A DNA stretch of 64,000 nt, from contig NZ_BCVQ01000005.1 of assembly GCF_001591825.1 (NCBI RefSeq), forward strand, positions 1 to 64,000, written 5' to 3'. This document shows positions 42,578-54,391 of this stretch, one piece after another (within the stretch, counting starts at the first letter, position 1; each line of letters opens with the position of its first letter). The translations under genes and the position numbers were made by a program. Below the pieces are notes generated by a model. It ran no database searches. It was given only the letters and a program-made list of their open reading frames with translations, and was not told the DNA's origin. This DNA is from Rossellomorea vietnamensis NBRC 101237. Lineage in GTDB: Bacteria > Bacillota > Bacilli > Bacillales > Bacillaceae_B.

Positions 42578-43123
42578 TTACGGATGAAATCGTCCCATCA
42601 CGACAGTATCGTAGTAACGCCCATCCGATAATAATTTATCATTCTTCAATACTCCTTCAACTTCAAAACCGTTATTTTTATAGAGCATGATGGCTTTTTC
42701 ATTGGTTTCAAGTACATTCAAGGTGATCTTCTTAATGCCGTTATCATCTGCCCAGCGTATGCTCATCTTTAATAGATTTTTCCCGATGCCGTATCCCCAG
42801 AATTCCTTTAAAACACCTACACCGAACTCTACCTTATGAGCAATCCGCTTTAATGATTTCCCTTCGCACCTGGAGAAACCGGCAATCCTTTCCCCTACTT
42901 CACAAACCAAAAAGAGATTCTGGGGACTCTCTGTATCTTCAATGATTATTTGTTTAAAATCCGCCTCATCTATATACGCTTCACCTTTTTCCCTATCCAT
43001 GTTTTCTGTCTCTCCATCGACCTGCAGCCGTACTTCTGACAGATTCTGAGCATCATCTACTTTTGCTGATCTGATGGTATAGGGTATATTTCGAATATGG
43101 AATTCTATTGGATTAATGATCAT
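42578..43123 (-). CDS. GNAT family N-acetyltransferase
   Basis: A 181-residue GNAT acetyltransferase. VEFGVGVLKEFWGYGIGKNLLK (quoted by its ends) is motif A with GYGIGK, and LNVLETNEKAIMLYKNNGFEVEG is the C-terminal part (quoted in part). The form matches the PhnO/RimI-like enzymes of bacilli. The start at 43123 has GGGAGAGATTCGT upstream. First gene of a pair with a HAD hydrolase. Confidence 0.78.
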   Translation of the reverse strand: MIINPIEFHIRNIPYTIRSAKVDDAQNLSEVRLQVDGETENMDREKGEAYIDEADFKQIIIEDTESPQNLFLVCEVGERIAGFSRCEGKSLKRIAHKVEFGVGVLKEFWGYGIGKNLLKMSIRWADDNGIKKITLNVLETNEKAIMLYKNNGFEVEGVLKNDKLLSDGRYYDTVVMGRFHP

Positions 43124-43300
43124 ACGAATCTCTCCCAACTTTGATGATTAAGCTTATACCCATTATCCAATAATTTCTAATTCACAACAACTCTATTAAA
43201 CTACTAGAGAATAAACTGTAATAACGATTTTCCGACAAACAGCTTATAAATAGTGAATGTTGGCTCGATTGAAATCCAAAACAAGATAAAATTCGTAAAC

Positions 43301-43341
43301 TGAGGTCTGATCCCTTAAAAACTCCTTAGGATCAGACCTCA
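43301..43341. terminator. Strong hairpin downstream of the DUF3147 gene
   Basis: TGAGGTCTGATCC pairs with GGATCAGACCTCA over 13 bases around a 15-base loop. On the minus strand no U-run follows, so it may be a 3'-end stabiliser or a member of the GAGGTCTGA-type hairpin repeats common in bacilli rather than a strict terminator. Confidence 0.65.
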
Positions 43342-43386
43342 ATTATTCTGAACTGATTTGGCATAATAGACTTTTTGACCCATGTC

Positions 43387-43755
43387 CTATTTCTGAAGGA
43401 ACCAACCTATAAAAGATTCTTTAAAATATTTCAGAAACAACTCTTGAATGAATAAGAACAACCCCCATCCACATATTCCGATTCCAATTGATAAAAATAG
43501 ATTAATCGAATGTTGAATTGCTACATAAACGATTACCAGAAGGAAAGCGGTAGCCGGGAATCCCCAAAGGACCCCTAATGCAAATTTGCTTATTTCAGTG
43601 GATTGTTCTCCTTGAATGTACAACCAAATAATACTTAGTAAACTCACTAAAGGCAGTGCTGCGATTATTCCACCGTATGAAGGAAACCTTCTTGAAATTT
43701 CAGTCACCACGCCTATAACGATTGCTGATACAATAATTTTCGCCATCACGTACAT
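43387..43755 (-). CDS. DUF3147 family membrane protein
   Basis: A 122-residue protein with about four membrane segments. RRFPSYGGIIAALPLVSLLSIIWLY (quoted by its ends) and VLWGFPATAFLLV are the DUF3147 hallmarks. Function unknown. AGAGGG lies seven bases before the ATG at 43755, which places the start inside the end of the MarR gene (10-base overlap). The pair is therefore one transcript, with the regulator first. Confidence 0.75.
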   Translation of the reverse strand: MYVMAKIIVSAIVIGVVTEISRRFPSYGGIIAALPLVSLLSIIWLYIQGEQSTEISKFALGVLWGFPATAFLLVIVYVAIQHSINLFLSIGIGICGWGLFLFIQELFLKYFKESFIGWFLQK

Positions 43756-44162
43756 TCTTTTGCCCTCTTACTTAGTATTTTGAGGGCTTGTTCAACCAGT
43801 TCTTCTTCATCGTCGCTCAGTTGCTCCATAACCTTCCCTAACTTTTCTTCATCCAGGCTTGTATTCCTATACAAAACCTCTTCCCCTGATTCTGTTAAAC
43901 TCAAGATTACTTTTCGTTCATCAAGGGGATCTCTCATTTTCACTAAATATCCTTTTTCAATCGTTCTCTTTACATGCTCAGATGCAGTATTATGAGAAAC
44001 ATGTAAATAGGAAGCAATTTCATTTACCCCAACTCCTGACTTCTTGTCTACAAGTTGAAGAATACGCACCACCCGGTGAGAAATTTTTTCTCTATGGAGA
44101 TAATGCAAATGAAAATAAATATCCGTCCAATACTGATTTAACAACACAAGTTTATCTTTCAA
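43746..44162 (-). CDS. MarR family transcriptional regulator
   Basis: A 138-residue MarR-type winged-helix repressor. The DNA-binding helices fall in VGVNEIASYLHVSHNTASEHVKRTIEKGYLV (quoted by its ends, residues 43-73), and the wing is MRDPLDERKVILSLT. The start is TTG with AAGGGGTG upstream. It overlaps the DUF3147 gene. A 43-bp palindrome begins 11 bases upstream of the start, the expected place for an autoregulatory operator. Confidence 0.82.
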   Translation of the reverse strand: MKDKLVLLNQYWTDIYFHLHYLHREKISHRVVRILQLVDKKSGVGVNEIASYLHVSHNTASEHVKRTIEKGYLVKMRDPLDERKVILSLTESGEEVLYRNTSLDEEKLGKVMEQLSDDEEELVEQALKILSKRAKECT

Positions 44163-44172
44163 AAAAACACCC

Positions 44173-44215
44173 CTTTATATCGTTAATAAAGATTATATCT
44201 TAATATACGATATAA
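44173..44215. promoter_or_regulatory. 43-bp palindrome, probable MarR operator
   Basis: The outer arms TTTATATCGT and ACGATATAAA and the inner arms AAGAT and ATCTT share one centre (44194). Seventeen of 20 base pairs are symmetrical. It lies just upstream of the marR start, over the likely promoter. MarR proteins usually bind such AT-rich palindromes in front of their own gene. Confidence 0.65.
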
Positions 44216-44241
44216 AATAAAGAGTTTTTATTTTTATATAG

Positions 44242-44277
44242 AAAAAAGCTGAAGATCATTTTTTGATCCCAGCTTTT
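44242..44277 (-). terminator. Terminator of the DinB gene
   Basis: AAAGCTG and CAGCTTT plus inner GATCA/TGATC form the stem. TTTTTTC follows on the minus strand, 20 bases after the stop. Confidence 0.85.
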
Positions 44278-44296
44278 AAAATTCACTCCCCACCAA

Positions 44297-44767
44297 TTAA
44301 CGCTGTGACGGCCACGCCCCCTGCATCTTCCTCAATTGCATGATCTGCCCCGTATGGTAAGCATCATGCATCAGGATGTCCAACAATTTCTCTTCAAGAG
44401 AATGTTCTTTAAGCATTTCAGCCGTTGTTCTACTAAGCGCTTCCCTCAAGCGACCATGGGCCGATTCAACACGCTCAACGACTGCTCCCCATTCCTTGTC
44501 ATCATTTATTTGTTCCGTTAGATAGAAAGTATCATTACCATCGAGGGTTTGAGTCCATTCACGGCCTTCCAATTGTGCCGTCAGTCTTTCTTTGTAATAA
44601 GTAAGGTGATTCACATTCTCCCATATGGTTTTCGCCGCTTCTCCATCCGGTCTCCAACAAGCCTGTTCTGCAGAGAGTCCTTCAATTGCTGGTTTTAATG
44701 GAGCATACCAGCTTTCCTGGTCGAATGTGGTGTCGAGCATTCTTAAGAGTAGATCCGTACGATTCAT
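44297..44767 (-). CDS. DinB family protein
   Basis: A 156-residue DinB/YfiT-like four-helix protein. His54 (NVNHLTYYKE), His134 and His138 (HDAYHTGQI) are positioned as a metal site. The superfamily contains bacillithiol and other thiol S-transferases and stress-induced proteins. The substrate is unknown. GGAGG lies nine bases before the ATG. Single-gene unit, divergent from the TolB-like gene. Confidence 0.8.
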   Translation of the reverse strand: MNRTDLLLRMLDTTFDQESWYAPLKPAIEGLSAEQACWRPDGEAAKTIWENVNHLTYYKERLTAQLEGREWTQTLDGNDTFYLTEQINDDKEWGAVVERVESAHGRLREALSRTTAEMLKEHSLEEKLLDILMHDAYHTGQIMQLRKMQGAWPSQR

Positions 44768-44915
44768 TTTTGTCTGCCTCCTTTATAATGTCGTGCCATT
44801 GATAGTATTTCATCATAAAGTGAAGAACTCCTTCTTTTGAAATACCTTCTTTATTACATAAAGTTTTCTTTCAAGGAAAATAGTAAGACCATCTTCCAAA
44901 AAGGAGCTTCACCAA

Positions 44916-46142
44916 ATGAAAATAGCAATCCTCCTGGCCATCGTTCTTTTTCTACTTTTCCCTTTAGCCACATCTGCAGCTCCATTCGATGGAGTGAAAG
45001 CCGCTTTTATCAGGGAGGGGAATGTGTGGACCTTGGTAAATGGAAATGAAAAACAACTAACCAATACCGGTAATGTCCACTCTAAGCCCAAATGGTCGAC
45101 CGAAGGCACTCTCCTCGCTTACCAAGTAGAGACAGCAACGGAAGGACAGTCTGAACTATGGACCTACAATCTCAACACCGGCAAAAAGAAGCGAATTTCA
45201 TATAATGGCACCTCACCGGAATGGGCACCCAATAAAAACCATATCGCCTTTAATGATAAAGGGATATTAGATATCTCTGACCTCAACCGATTCTACAACA
45301 TCGCCACCGGGGTCAGTGATTTCACGTGGCTCCCGGACGGCAGTGGATTCCTTCTCTCTTCATCGGGAACCCTCAACCCGGATGGATGGTCAAGCGCCTC
45401 TTTGTTTACTAAAAAAGTCGGCGATAACTATGGGGATATTGTTTTGTTCGGAGGCGTGGAGCCGTTTTTCACACTACCTAAAGAAATTGGAACAAATGAA
45501 CAAAACAAACTGATTGCCGTCAATGCGGAAGATCTGACCTATTCTCCGAACGGAAAATGGATTTCATTTGTCGTATCTCCCACCGCTTCCTGGTCCATGG
45601 ACAGCGATATGGTCTGTGTCATTGATAGTCTCGGGAAAAATTTCGAGGTATTGGACGAAATGATTTTGCAGGTAGGACAGCCAAAATGGTCACCTTCAAC
45701 CGATACACTAGCCTATATCGCAGGCGGTGGAAGAATCGTGTTCGGCTTCAAAAATAAGGACTTAAAGGTAAAAGAAATGCCTGCGTCAGGGACTTATACA
45801 CCTGCCGATTACGCTGACCTTGATTTTGATTGGATGACTGACAAATCACTTGTCGTGTCGAGGATCAAGGAGCAAGAGTGGACAAACGACTTTAGCAAGC
45901 ATCCCCTGCCCGTCCTTTACACCTTGAGTATCGATTCGAAGAAACAAATGAAGATAACGAGCCCTCCTAAAGGGTCTGGAGACTATGCTCCTCAGTATAT
46001 CTCGTCCATTGGTAAACTCGCTTGGTTAAGGGGGAAATCCCTCACTGATACGAAAAGGGATCTGTGGATCGGAAATACGGATGGGACTGAAGCTATGGAG
46101 TGGGTTCGGGATATTGAGGAAATTGTATTTTTTGAAGAATAA
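44916..46142 (+). CDS. Exported TolB-like beta-propeller protein
   Basis: A 408-residue protein with a signal peptide (hydrophobic residues 3-20, cleavage near ATSAAP). PD40/TolB-type beta-propeller blades recur through the sequence: SKPKWSTEGTLLAYQ, SPEWAPNKNHIAF, LTYSPNGKWISFV and QPKWSPSTDTLAYI. Such propellers usually bind proteins or peptides. Gram-positive bacteria lack the Tol system, so the name describes the fold only. The likely location is the outer face of the membrane or the wall. AAAAAGGAGCTT precedes the ATG. Confidence 0.72.
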   Translation: MKIAILLAIVLFLLFPLATSAAPFDGVKAAFIREGNVWTLVNGNEKQLTNTGNVHSKPKWSTEGTLLAYQVETATEGQSELWTYNLNTGKKKRISYNGTSPEWAPNKNHIAFNDKGILDISDLNRFYNIATGVSDFTWLPDGSGFLLSSSGTLNPDGWSSASLFTKKVGDNYGDIVLFGGVEPFFTLPKEIGTNEQNKLIAVNAEDLTYSPNGKWISFVVSPTASWSMDSDMVCVIDSLGKNFEVLDEMILQVGQPKWSPSTDTLAYIAGGGRIVFGFKNKDLKVKEMPASGTYTPADYADLDFDWMTDKSLVVSRIKEQEWTNDFSKHPLPVLYTLSIDSKKQMKITSPPKGSGDYAPQYISSIGKLAWLRGKSLTDTKRDLWIGNTDGTEAMEWVRDIEEIVFFEE

Positions 46143-46175
46143 TATTGGCTTCTTTGATTGATTTTCATGAAAAAT

Positions 46176-46210
46176 GGTCAGTGGCTGAGTGCCTCTGACC
46201 TACTTTTTTA
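46176..46210 (+). terminator. Terminator of the TolB-like gene
   Basis: GGTCAG pairs with CTGACC around a 13-base loop, followed by TACTTTTTTA, 34 bases after the stop. Confidence 0.75.
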
Positions 46211-46247
46211 TGAGATTTATTCAATTAATCCATTTAGATGAAGACCA

Positions 46248-46406
46248 TTATTTATTTACATTGTTATTAAGTCTTTCTTTTATTTGTTCTAATAACTCAG
46301 TCTGCTTGTTTTGATTTATTAAAATCTTGTCTGAGATTTTTTCTAAAGTCTTAGTAATCGACCATAAAGATATAATGATGACGACAATTACCCCTATTGC
46401 CTCCAA
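46248..46406 (-). CDS. Small membrane protein with helical tail (52 residues)
   Basis: A 52-residue reading frame below most length cut-offs. TTG at 46406 has AGAGGTGAT five bases upstream. The product has one membrane helix (about residues 3-17, VIVVIIISLW) and then a polar, coiled-coil-like tail with leucine/isoleucine heptads (LEKISDKIL, TELLEQIKERL). Codon pattern and ribosome-binding site argue for a real gene. I do not recognise the family. It resembles small membrane-anchored helper proteins in general layout only. Confidence 0.6.
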   Translation of the reverse strand: MEAIGVIVVIIISLWSITKTLEKISDKILINQNKQTELLEQIKERLNNNVNK

Positions 46407-46611
46407 TTAATATCACCTCTTTTTTCCATCTAACCCTGTCCGTGTTTAAGGGTTTTTCTTAATATTATCATACACACTGCCCTTCCTTTCTTTGTTTTTG
46501 CAGCTTAAAAGTCTATAGAAATTACCCTACAAAACACGAATGAAGAAGTATCCTTTGATTATCCCAAAAAACAACATATACTTTTAATAGATTAAAAGGA
46601 GGGGAAGATAC

Positions 46612-47403
46612 ATGGCTATTTATCATAAAATCATCGGGGACGGCTTTCCTATCGTAATGGTGCATGGTTGGACATTGGATCATCAGGCCATGATGCATGC
46701 AATGGAACCGAACTTCGAGAACCGTACCGGATGGAAAAGGATTTACATAGACCTACCTGGAATGGGGAAATCGGAAGCACAACATTCCATCAAGAATTCC
46801 GACGATATGTTGAAAGCTGTTCTGGCACTAGTGGACGAGTTGATTCCCGATCAACCCTTCATCGTGTGCGGATATTCGTATGGGGGCTATATGGCGAGGG
46901 GAATTGTAGAGGCTAGACAAGATAGAGTTCGGGGCTTAATGCTTCTGGCACCCATGGTGATACCCGATACGGATAAAAGAGAACTGCCAAAGCAGATCGT
47001 ATTGAAAAAGGACCCTGACTTACTATCGAATCTCTCCTCACTGGAAGCAGAAGCTTTTTCAGCGATGGGTGTCGTGCAAGGTCAGAGGGAATGGGAAAGG
47101 TTCCGTGATGACATCCTGCTTCCCTCGACTCAAACGAATGAGGAGTTTGTAAACAGGATCAGGGATGATGGCTACGGCTTCACCTTCGAGCTTACACATA
47201 CACTTGATTGTCCAACACTAATTGTCACAGGACGGCAAGATCATGTAGTGGGGTATCAGGATGCGTGGCGATTAATCGAGAATTATCCAAGAGCGACCTT
47301 TGCCGTGCTTGATATGGGGGGGCATAATGTGCAGATTGAGCAGGAGGATTTGTTCAATTCATTGGTACATAATTGGTTAGATAAGTTAGAAATAAATATA
47401 TAG
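46612..47403 (+). CDS. Alpha/beta hydrolase
   Basis: A 263-residue alpha/beta-fold hydrolase. The oxyanion-hole HGW is at residues 18-20 and the nucleophile elbow GYSYGG at 87-92 (Ser89). An aspartate lies in TGRQDHVVG near 205 and a histidine in MGGHNVQ near 241. It resembles esterase/peptidase members of the family; the substrate is unknown. AAAAGGAGGGG precedes the ATG. Single-gene unit with its own terminator. Confidence 0.82.
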   Translation: MAIYHKIIGDGFPIVMVHGWTLDHQAMMHAMEPNFENRTGWKRIYIDLPGMGKSEAQHSIKNSDDMLKAVLALVDELIPDQPFIVCGYSYGGYMARGIVEARQDRVRGLMLLAPMVIPDTDKRELPKQIVLKKDPDLLSNLSSLEAEAFSAMGVVQGQREWERFRDDILLPSTQTNEEFVNRIRDDGYGFTFELTHTLDCPTLIVTGRQDHVVGYQDAWRLIENYPRATFAVLDMGGHNVQIEQEDLFNSLVHNWLDKLEINI

Positions 47404-47414
47404 ATATCACGTTC

Positions 47415-47451
47415 AAAAACGATCAAGGTGAATCCTATGATCGTTTTTTTA
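47415..47451 (+). terminator. Terminator of the alpha/beta hydrolase gene
   Basis: AAAAACGATCA and TGATCGTTTTT form an 11-bp stem around a 12-base loop, followed by more T residues. Confidence 0.9.
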
Positions 47452-47456
47452 AACTA

Positions 47457-48122
47457 TTACCTAAGTATTGAAATGAATCTCTCCAATTCCTCCTTCGTAA
47501 AGTCAGCATACCCATACCGGACTTTTTCATAAAGGGGGATCACTTCTACCGGACCGTTGATTCGATGGAACCATTCTGAAATGGTTTCACTTTTATTTCT
47601 CTTTTTATTAGGTGATAACCGGTTTTCCCATTGTTTAAATGTGACTCGCACTTCGTTCATACTGGATAGAGATAGTGCTTCGGTTTGAACGGTTAAATTC
47701 TCTTTTTCGACTTGCTTTTGGCTAGGTTCTTTAAAAGCATCGGGTGCTTGCCTTGAGACATCATTCGTTCTTTTTTTCTTGGCCCGATACCATAAAGCTA
47801 CTACCAGGACACTTAACGCCACCATAACCGTTATAATGGTATTCCTTACATTTGACCCTTTAGAGGAAGGAATATTCACCGGTAACTTACCTATCACGAT
47901 AATGCGGCGCCATGTGCCAGAGTGGTCGGGAGGTTCTTCCAAATCCGTAAATTGATCAGCATTCACAACGAGTGGCGGACCAGCCTCCACAGATTTCACT
48001 TCTTCTTTATTAGAATAAAAATGTTTGATTATACTTGTGGTAGCCATCGATCCTTCACTTAACAGAAACGCAGTTGCTAGCCCAATAAATAAAAAAACGA
48101 AGATAACGAATGTTTTTTGCAT
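47457..48122 (-). CDS. Membrane protein with DUF4129-like C-terminus
   Basis: A 221-residue protein with a signal or membrane helix at residues 5-22 and a second helix near 94-111. The C-terminal cytoplasmic part (ETISEWFHRINGP to YGYADFTKEELERF) resembles DUF4129, a domain found at the end of transglutaminase-like and related membrane proteins. No catalytic domain is present, so a binding or scaffold role is likelier. The start follows GGGGG; the second of two adjacent ATG codons was chosen on spacing. Confidence 0.55.
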   Translation of the reverse strand: MQKTFVIFVFLFIGLATAFLLSEGSMATTSIIKHFYSNKEEVKSVEAGPPLVVNADQFTDLEEPPDHSGTWRRIIVIGKLPVNIPSSKGSNVRNTIITVMVALSVLVVALWYRAKKKRTNDVSRQAPDAFKEPSQKQVEKENLTVQTEALSLSSMNEVRVTFKQWENRLSPNKKRNKSETISEWFHRINGPVEVIPLYEKVRYGYADFTKEELERFISILR

Positions 48123-48207
48123 CATGACCCCCTATTTGGTTGGCATGGTTTAATTGTAATTTATATACAATTATAGCACATAGAGGATTTTTCGTTGGAA
48201 CAGGGTT

Positions 48208-48975
48208 TCATCCCATCCAATCCCAATTATCCCTATCCTCTATATCCATATGCCGCGGAATTCGATCATGCGGCACCTCTCCCTCGTCATCCAAATAATA
48301 ATGCCTGATAGGTTTCAAGTCGTCATCCAGTTCATACACGAGAGGGATGCCATTGGGTATGTTGAGACTGACAACGCCGTCATCCGGAATATGGTCAAGG
48401 AATTTCACGAGGGCCCGAAGCGTGTTTCCGTGTGCTGAAATGATGACACGTTTATTGTCCCGAATGCTTGGGACGATCACCTCGTGCCAATAGACGAGAG
48501 CCCTCTTTTCCGTATCGAGGAGACTTTCAGATAATGGCATATTCTCCTTGCCAACGGTGGCGTATTTCGGATCGGACAGATTTTCGCGATGGCCCTCCTC
48601 TGCAATCGCAGGTGGCCGTACATCGGCAGACCTCCTCCATTCATGAACCTGCTCTTCGCCGAATTGCTCCGTCACTTCATCTTTATCCAGTCCCTGCAGA
48701 CCCCCATAATGCCGCTCATTTAATCTCCATGATTTATACACGGGAATCCAGACCAGATCCATTTCGTGCAGAGCGATCCATAGCGTCCGGATTGCCCTTT
48801 TCAAGACCGATGTATGGGCCACATCGAAAATGAACCCGTGTTTCTTCAGGACTGCCCCTGCTTTTCTTGCTTCTGTATAGCCGTCATCGGTTAAATCGAC
48901 ATCTGTCCAACCGGTGAACCTGTTTTCAAGATTATAGAGGCTTTCACCATGACGAAGGAACACAAGCTTCTTCAT
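48208..48975 (-). CDS. gpmA: 2,3-bisphosphoglycerate-dependent phosphoglycerate mutase
   Basis: A 255-residue dPGM interconverting 2- and 3-phosphoglycerate. RHGESLYN (His9 as phosphohistidine), [11 protein letters not shown] (acid/base Glu), and [13 protein letters not shown] (second His) are complete. Length and motifs match GpmA. Bacilli normally also have the cofactor-independent GpmI for glycolysis and sporulation, so this may be a second mutase. ATG at 48975 is eight bases after GGAG; upstream GTG and ATG codons overlap that site. Confidence 0.92.
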   Translation of the reverse strand: MKKLVFLRHGESLYNLENRFTGWTDVDLTDDGYTEARKAGAVLKKHGFIFDVAHTSVLKRAIRTLWIALHEMDLVWIPVYKSWRLNERHYGGLQGLDKDEVTEQFGEEQVHEWRRSADVRPPAIAEEGHRENLSDPKYATVGKENMPLSESLLDTEKRALVYWHEVIVPSIRDNKRVIISAHGNTLRALVKFLDHIPDDGVVSLNIPNGIPLVYELDDDLKPIRHYYLDDEGEVPHDRIPRHMDIEDRDNWDWMG

Positions 48976-49091
48976 TTTCATCACTCCAGATCTTTTTTTT
49001 AAGTATGTGCATCTCGGAATAGAAATATTGAGTAATTTAGGAAGTATTGTACCAAAATAAGACTAACCAATTTTTGAGAGGAGACGGTGTG

Positions 49092-50792
49092 ATGTTTAAA
49101 CAGAACGCTGGAGAAAAATTAATTGATCTTTTGATTGAATGGGGAGTCGACCATATATACGGGATGCCCGGGGACTCCATCAATTCCATTATAGAACCAC
49201 TTCGAAAAAAGCAGGACAAAATCAAGTTCATTCAAGTCAGGCATGAGGAAGCAGGAGCACTGGCCGCTGCCGCTTATGCAAAATTAACGGGGAAACTTGG
49301 CGTATGCACGGCGATTGCCGGTCCAGGTGCGATCCACCTTCTAAATGGTTTGTATGATGCTAAGCTGGATAAAGCTCCGGTATTGGCCATCACTGGCCAA
49401 GTGGAGACGGACCTTTTAGGGACGGACTCTTTTCAAGAAGTGAATCTTGAGCGGATGTTCGACGACGTGGCCGTGTATAATCAGCGCATCATGTCCGCAG
49501 ATCAGCTTCCTGCCGTCGTCAATCAGGCGATCCGGACTGCCTATGCGAAAAAAGGGGTGTCTGTCCTGACCATCCCGGACGACATCCCGCGCTTTGAAGT
49601 CGGAAAAGAAGCACGTGTGACGTCTCATTTTTCAGCAAAGCAGAACATTGCGCCTCTTCCTGAGGATTTGCAAAGAGCAAAAGAACTCATCGAGGGGGCG
49701 AAACGACCGATTATCCTTGCGGGAAAAGGCGTTCACGGTCACCGCGAAACACTATTATCTTTTGCTGAAAAAGTGGGGGCACCCATCGTGTTGACCCTGC
49801 CCGGCAAAGGGGTCATCCCTGATAAGCATCCGTATTGCTTAGGAGGTCTCGGCCTGATCGGGACAAAGCCTTCGTATGAAGCGATGCAGGAAACGGATAT
49901 GCTCATGATGATCGGGACCTCATTCCCGTTCACCGGATTCCTGCCTGACAGTGCCAAGACAATTCATATTGACATTGACCCCTCCCAAATCGGGAAGCGC
50001 TATCCGGTTGATGTCGGTCTTGCCGGGGATGCCGGCACTTCCCTTAAGTGGCTAACCGAACATGTCGCAAGGAAAGAAGATCGAACATTCCTGGAGAAGA
50101 ATCAGGAAAGGACGAGCAAATGGTGGGATAACTTAGAATCACAAGAGGAGGATGGATCGGTCCCACTCAAACCGCAGCGGTTGATTCATGCCCTTAAGGA
50201 AGTCGCGTCGGACGACGCCATCCTGTCCGTTGACGTCGGAAACGTAACGGTGTGGATGGCAAGGCATTTCCCTATTACCAATCAGTCCTTCATCATTTCG
50301 AGCTGGCTCGCGACACTCGGCTGCGGTCTTCCGGGTGCCATTGCCGGTCAAATCGCCTATCCTGATCGTCAGGTATTCGCGATATGCGGCGACGGTGGAT
50401 TCGCCATGACGATGGCGGACTTCGTCACGGCAGTCAAATATGACTTACCCATCATCGTCGTGATCCTAAACAATCATAAGATTGCCATGATCAAGTTCGA
50501 GCAGGAAGTGATGGGGAATATTGAATTCGGCACCAACCTACAGAACCCGGACTTCGCTAAATACGCCGAAGCCTGTGGCGGAGTCGGATACCGTGTCGAA
50601 CGCCCGGAGGACATCCTGCCATCCCTCCAAAAAGCGATCCAACAAAAGAAACCGTGCATCATCGACGTCGTCGTCGACGCCGACGAAGCACCAATGCCGG
50701 CCAAAATCCAGTTCTCCCAAGCCGCCGGTTACACCAAGCACATGCTCAAACAACTGTTTGAAGAAGGAAAGTTTGACCTTCCACCGTTGTAA
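49092..50792 (+). CDS. Thiamine-diphosphate-dependent pyruvate oxidase (PoxB/YdaP-like)
   Basis: A 566-residue member of the pyruvate oxidase/acetolactate synthase family. The N-terminal pyrimidine-binding domain has the active-site Glu in VRHEEAGALAAAAYAK. The central domain binds FAD. The C-terminal domain has the thiamine diphosphate motif ICGDGGFAMTMADFVTA to LNN. It matches B. subtilis YdaP, a general-stress protein annotated as pyruvate oxidase. It probably gives acetate or acetyl phosphate from pyruvate. AGGAG eight bases before the ATG sets the start. A weak sigma-B-like TTTTAA-N13-GGAATA lies upstream. Confidence 0.88.
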   Translation: MFKQNAGEKLIDLLIEWGVDHIYGMPGDSINSIIEPLRKKQDKIKFIQVRHEEAGALAAAAYAKLTGKLGVCTAIAGPGAIHLLNGLYDAKLDKAPVLAITGQVETDLLGTDSFQEVNLERMFDDVAVYNQRIMSADQLPAVVNQAIRTAYAKKGVSVLTIPDDIPRFEVGKEARVTSHFSAKQNIAPLPEDLQRAKELIEGAKRPIILAGKGVHGHRETLLSFAEKVGAPIVLTLPGKGVIPDKHPYCLGGLGLIGTKPSYEAMQETDMLMMIGTSFPFTGFLPDSAKTIHIDIDPSQIGKRYPVDVGLAGDAGTSLKWLTEHVARKEDRTFLEKNQERTSKWWDNLESQEEDGSVPLKPQRLIHALKEVASDDAILSVDVGNVTVWMARHFPITNQSFIISSWLATLGCGLPGAIAGQIAYPDRQVFAICGDGGFAMTMADFVTAVKYDLPIIVVILNNHKIAMIKFEQEVMGNIEFGTNLQNPDFAKYAEACGGVGYRVERPEDILPSLQKAIQQKKPCIIDVVVDADEAPMPAKIQFSQAAGYTKHMLKQLFEEGKFDLPPL

Positions 50793-50798
50793 AAGATG

Positions 50799-50833
50799 AG
50801 GGACGGACCTTGGAATGCAAGGTCCGTCCCTCT
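50799..50833. terminator. Bidirectional terminator after pyruvate oxidase
   Basis: GAGGGACGGACCTT and AAGGTCCGTCCCTC form a perfect 14-bp stem with a 7-base loop. The right arm overlaps the stop end of the convergent lipoprotein gene. The GGGACGGACC hairpin type is common in bacilli. Confidence 0.92.
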
Positions 50834-51438
50834 TATTGTTCGTCCAAGGCAACGAGGTTGATTTTTGCCATGAAGCCATCGGGTTCTTCTCTTTTCATGA
50901 TGTTGGCGTATTTTTTTAGGAAGGTGTTGTCTTGTGATTTTTCTGTGATGGAAACATTTCCGTCACTGTTGGAGAGGTTTTCACCATGAGGACCGAGGGC
51001 TTCTTGTACATTTTCATCTTGTTTTCTCGGGTCAATGAAGATTTCCAGTCTATAGCGTTTATTTTCATCCGGTCTTGGAATCGTGATCGACTCAATTGTC
51101 CCATCCTTCTTCACTCTGACCGTTCCTGAAGATGCGACAGTGTTCAGTGGTTCAATAGCGTTTCTGATGATTTGAAGGGATGTTGCATCATCGGGATATG
51201 GTTTTAATTGAACACCTACGACTGCTCCTTTGGGTAAAGTGGTCTCACCGCGTAATAGGAGTGATTTTTTGAATAACTGCACTGTTGCGTCCAACTTCAA
51301 TGCTTCACCATGCATTTGCACGACCTGTTCCACTTCACTCTTCTCTTTACTTTCATCAACCAAAATCACCCTGCACCCTGCTATCATTGGAAGGACACAT
51401 AGCATGGCTATCACCCACTTCCTACCCCAACCCTGCAT
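50833..51438 (-). CDS. Predicted lipoprotein of unknown function
   Basis: A 201-residue lipoprotein with the lipobox MIAGC (Cys near residue 22). The mature part (LLLRGETTLPKGAVVGVQLKPY quoted by its ends, then GTVRVKKDGTIESI) is beta-rich, like small Ig-like or carboxypeptidase-regulatory folds. No family is named. ATG at 51438 was chosen because AGAGGGTGAT precedes it and the signal peptide is then well formed. Confidence 0.62.
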   Translation of the reverse strand: MQGWGRKWVIAMLCVLPMIAGCRVILVDESKEKSEVEQVVQMHGEALKLDATVQLFKKSLLLRGETTLPKGAVVGVQLKPYPDDATSLQIIRNAIEPLNTVASSGTVRVKKDGTIESITIPRPDENKRYRLEIFIDPRKQDENVQEALGPHGENLSNSDGNVSITEKSQDNTFLKKYANIMKREEPDGFMAKINLVALDEQ

Positions 51439-51514
51439 ACCTAAATCACCCTCTAATCTCAACCAGTTTAGTTAACTCCCATTATACCTCTTCCAATCCC
51501 AATAAAAGTAAATA

Positions 51515-51558
51515 AATCAAAAAAATCATCCCGATCGATAACCGACCAGGATGATTTT
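51515..51558 (-). terminator. Terminator of the Rph/Pps gene
   Basis: AAAATCATCC and GGATGATTTT pair around a 17-base loop and are followed by TTTTTTGATTT on the minus strand, 30 bases after the stop. Confidence 0.88.
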
Positions 51559-51587
51559 CTCTGTCTCAAAGCGAGACGATGATCCTC

Positions 51588-54391
<2,804 letters not shown>

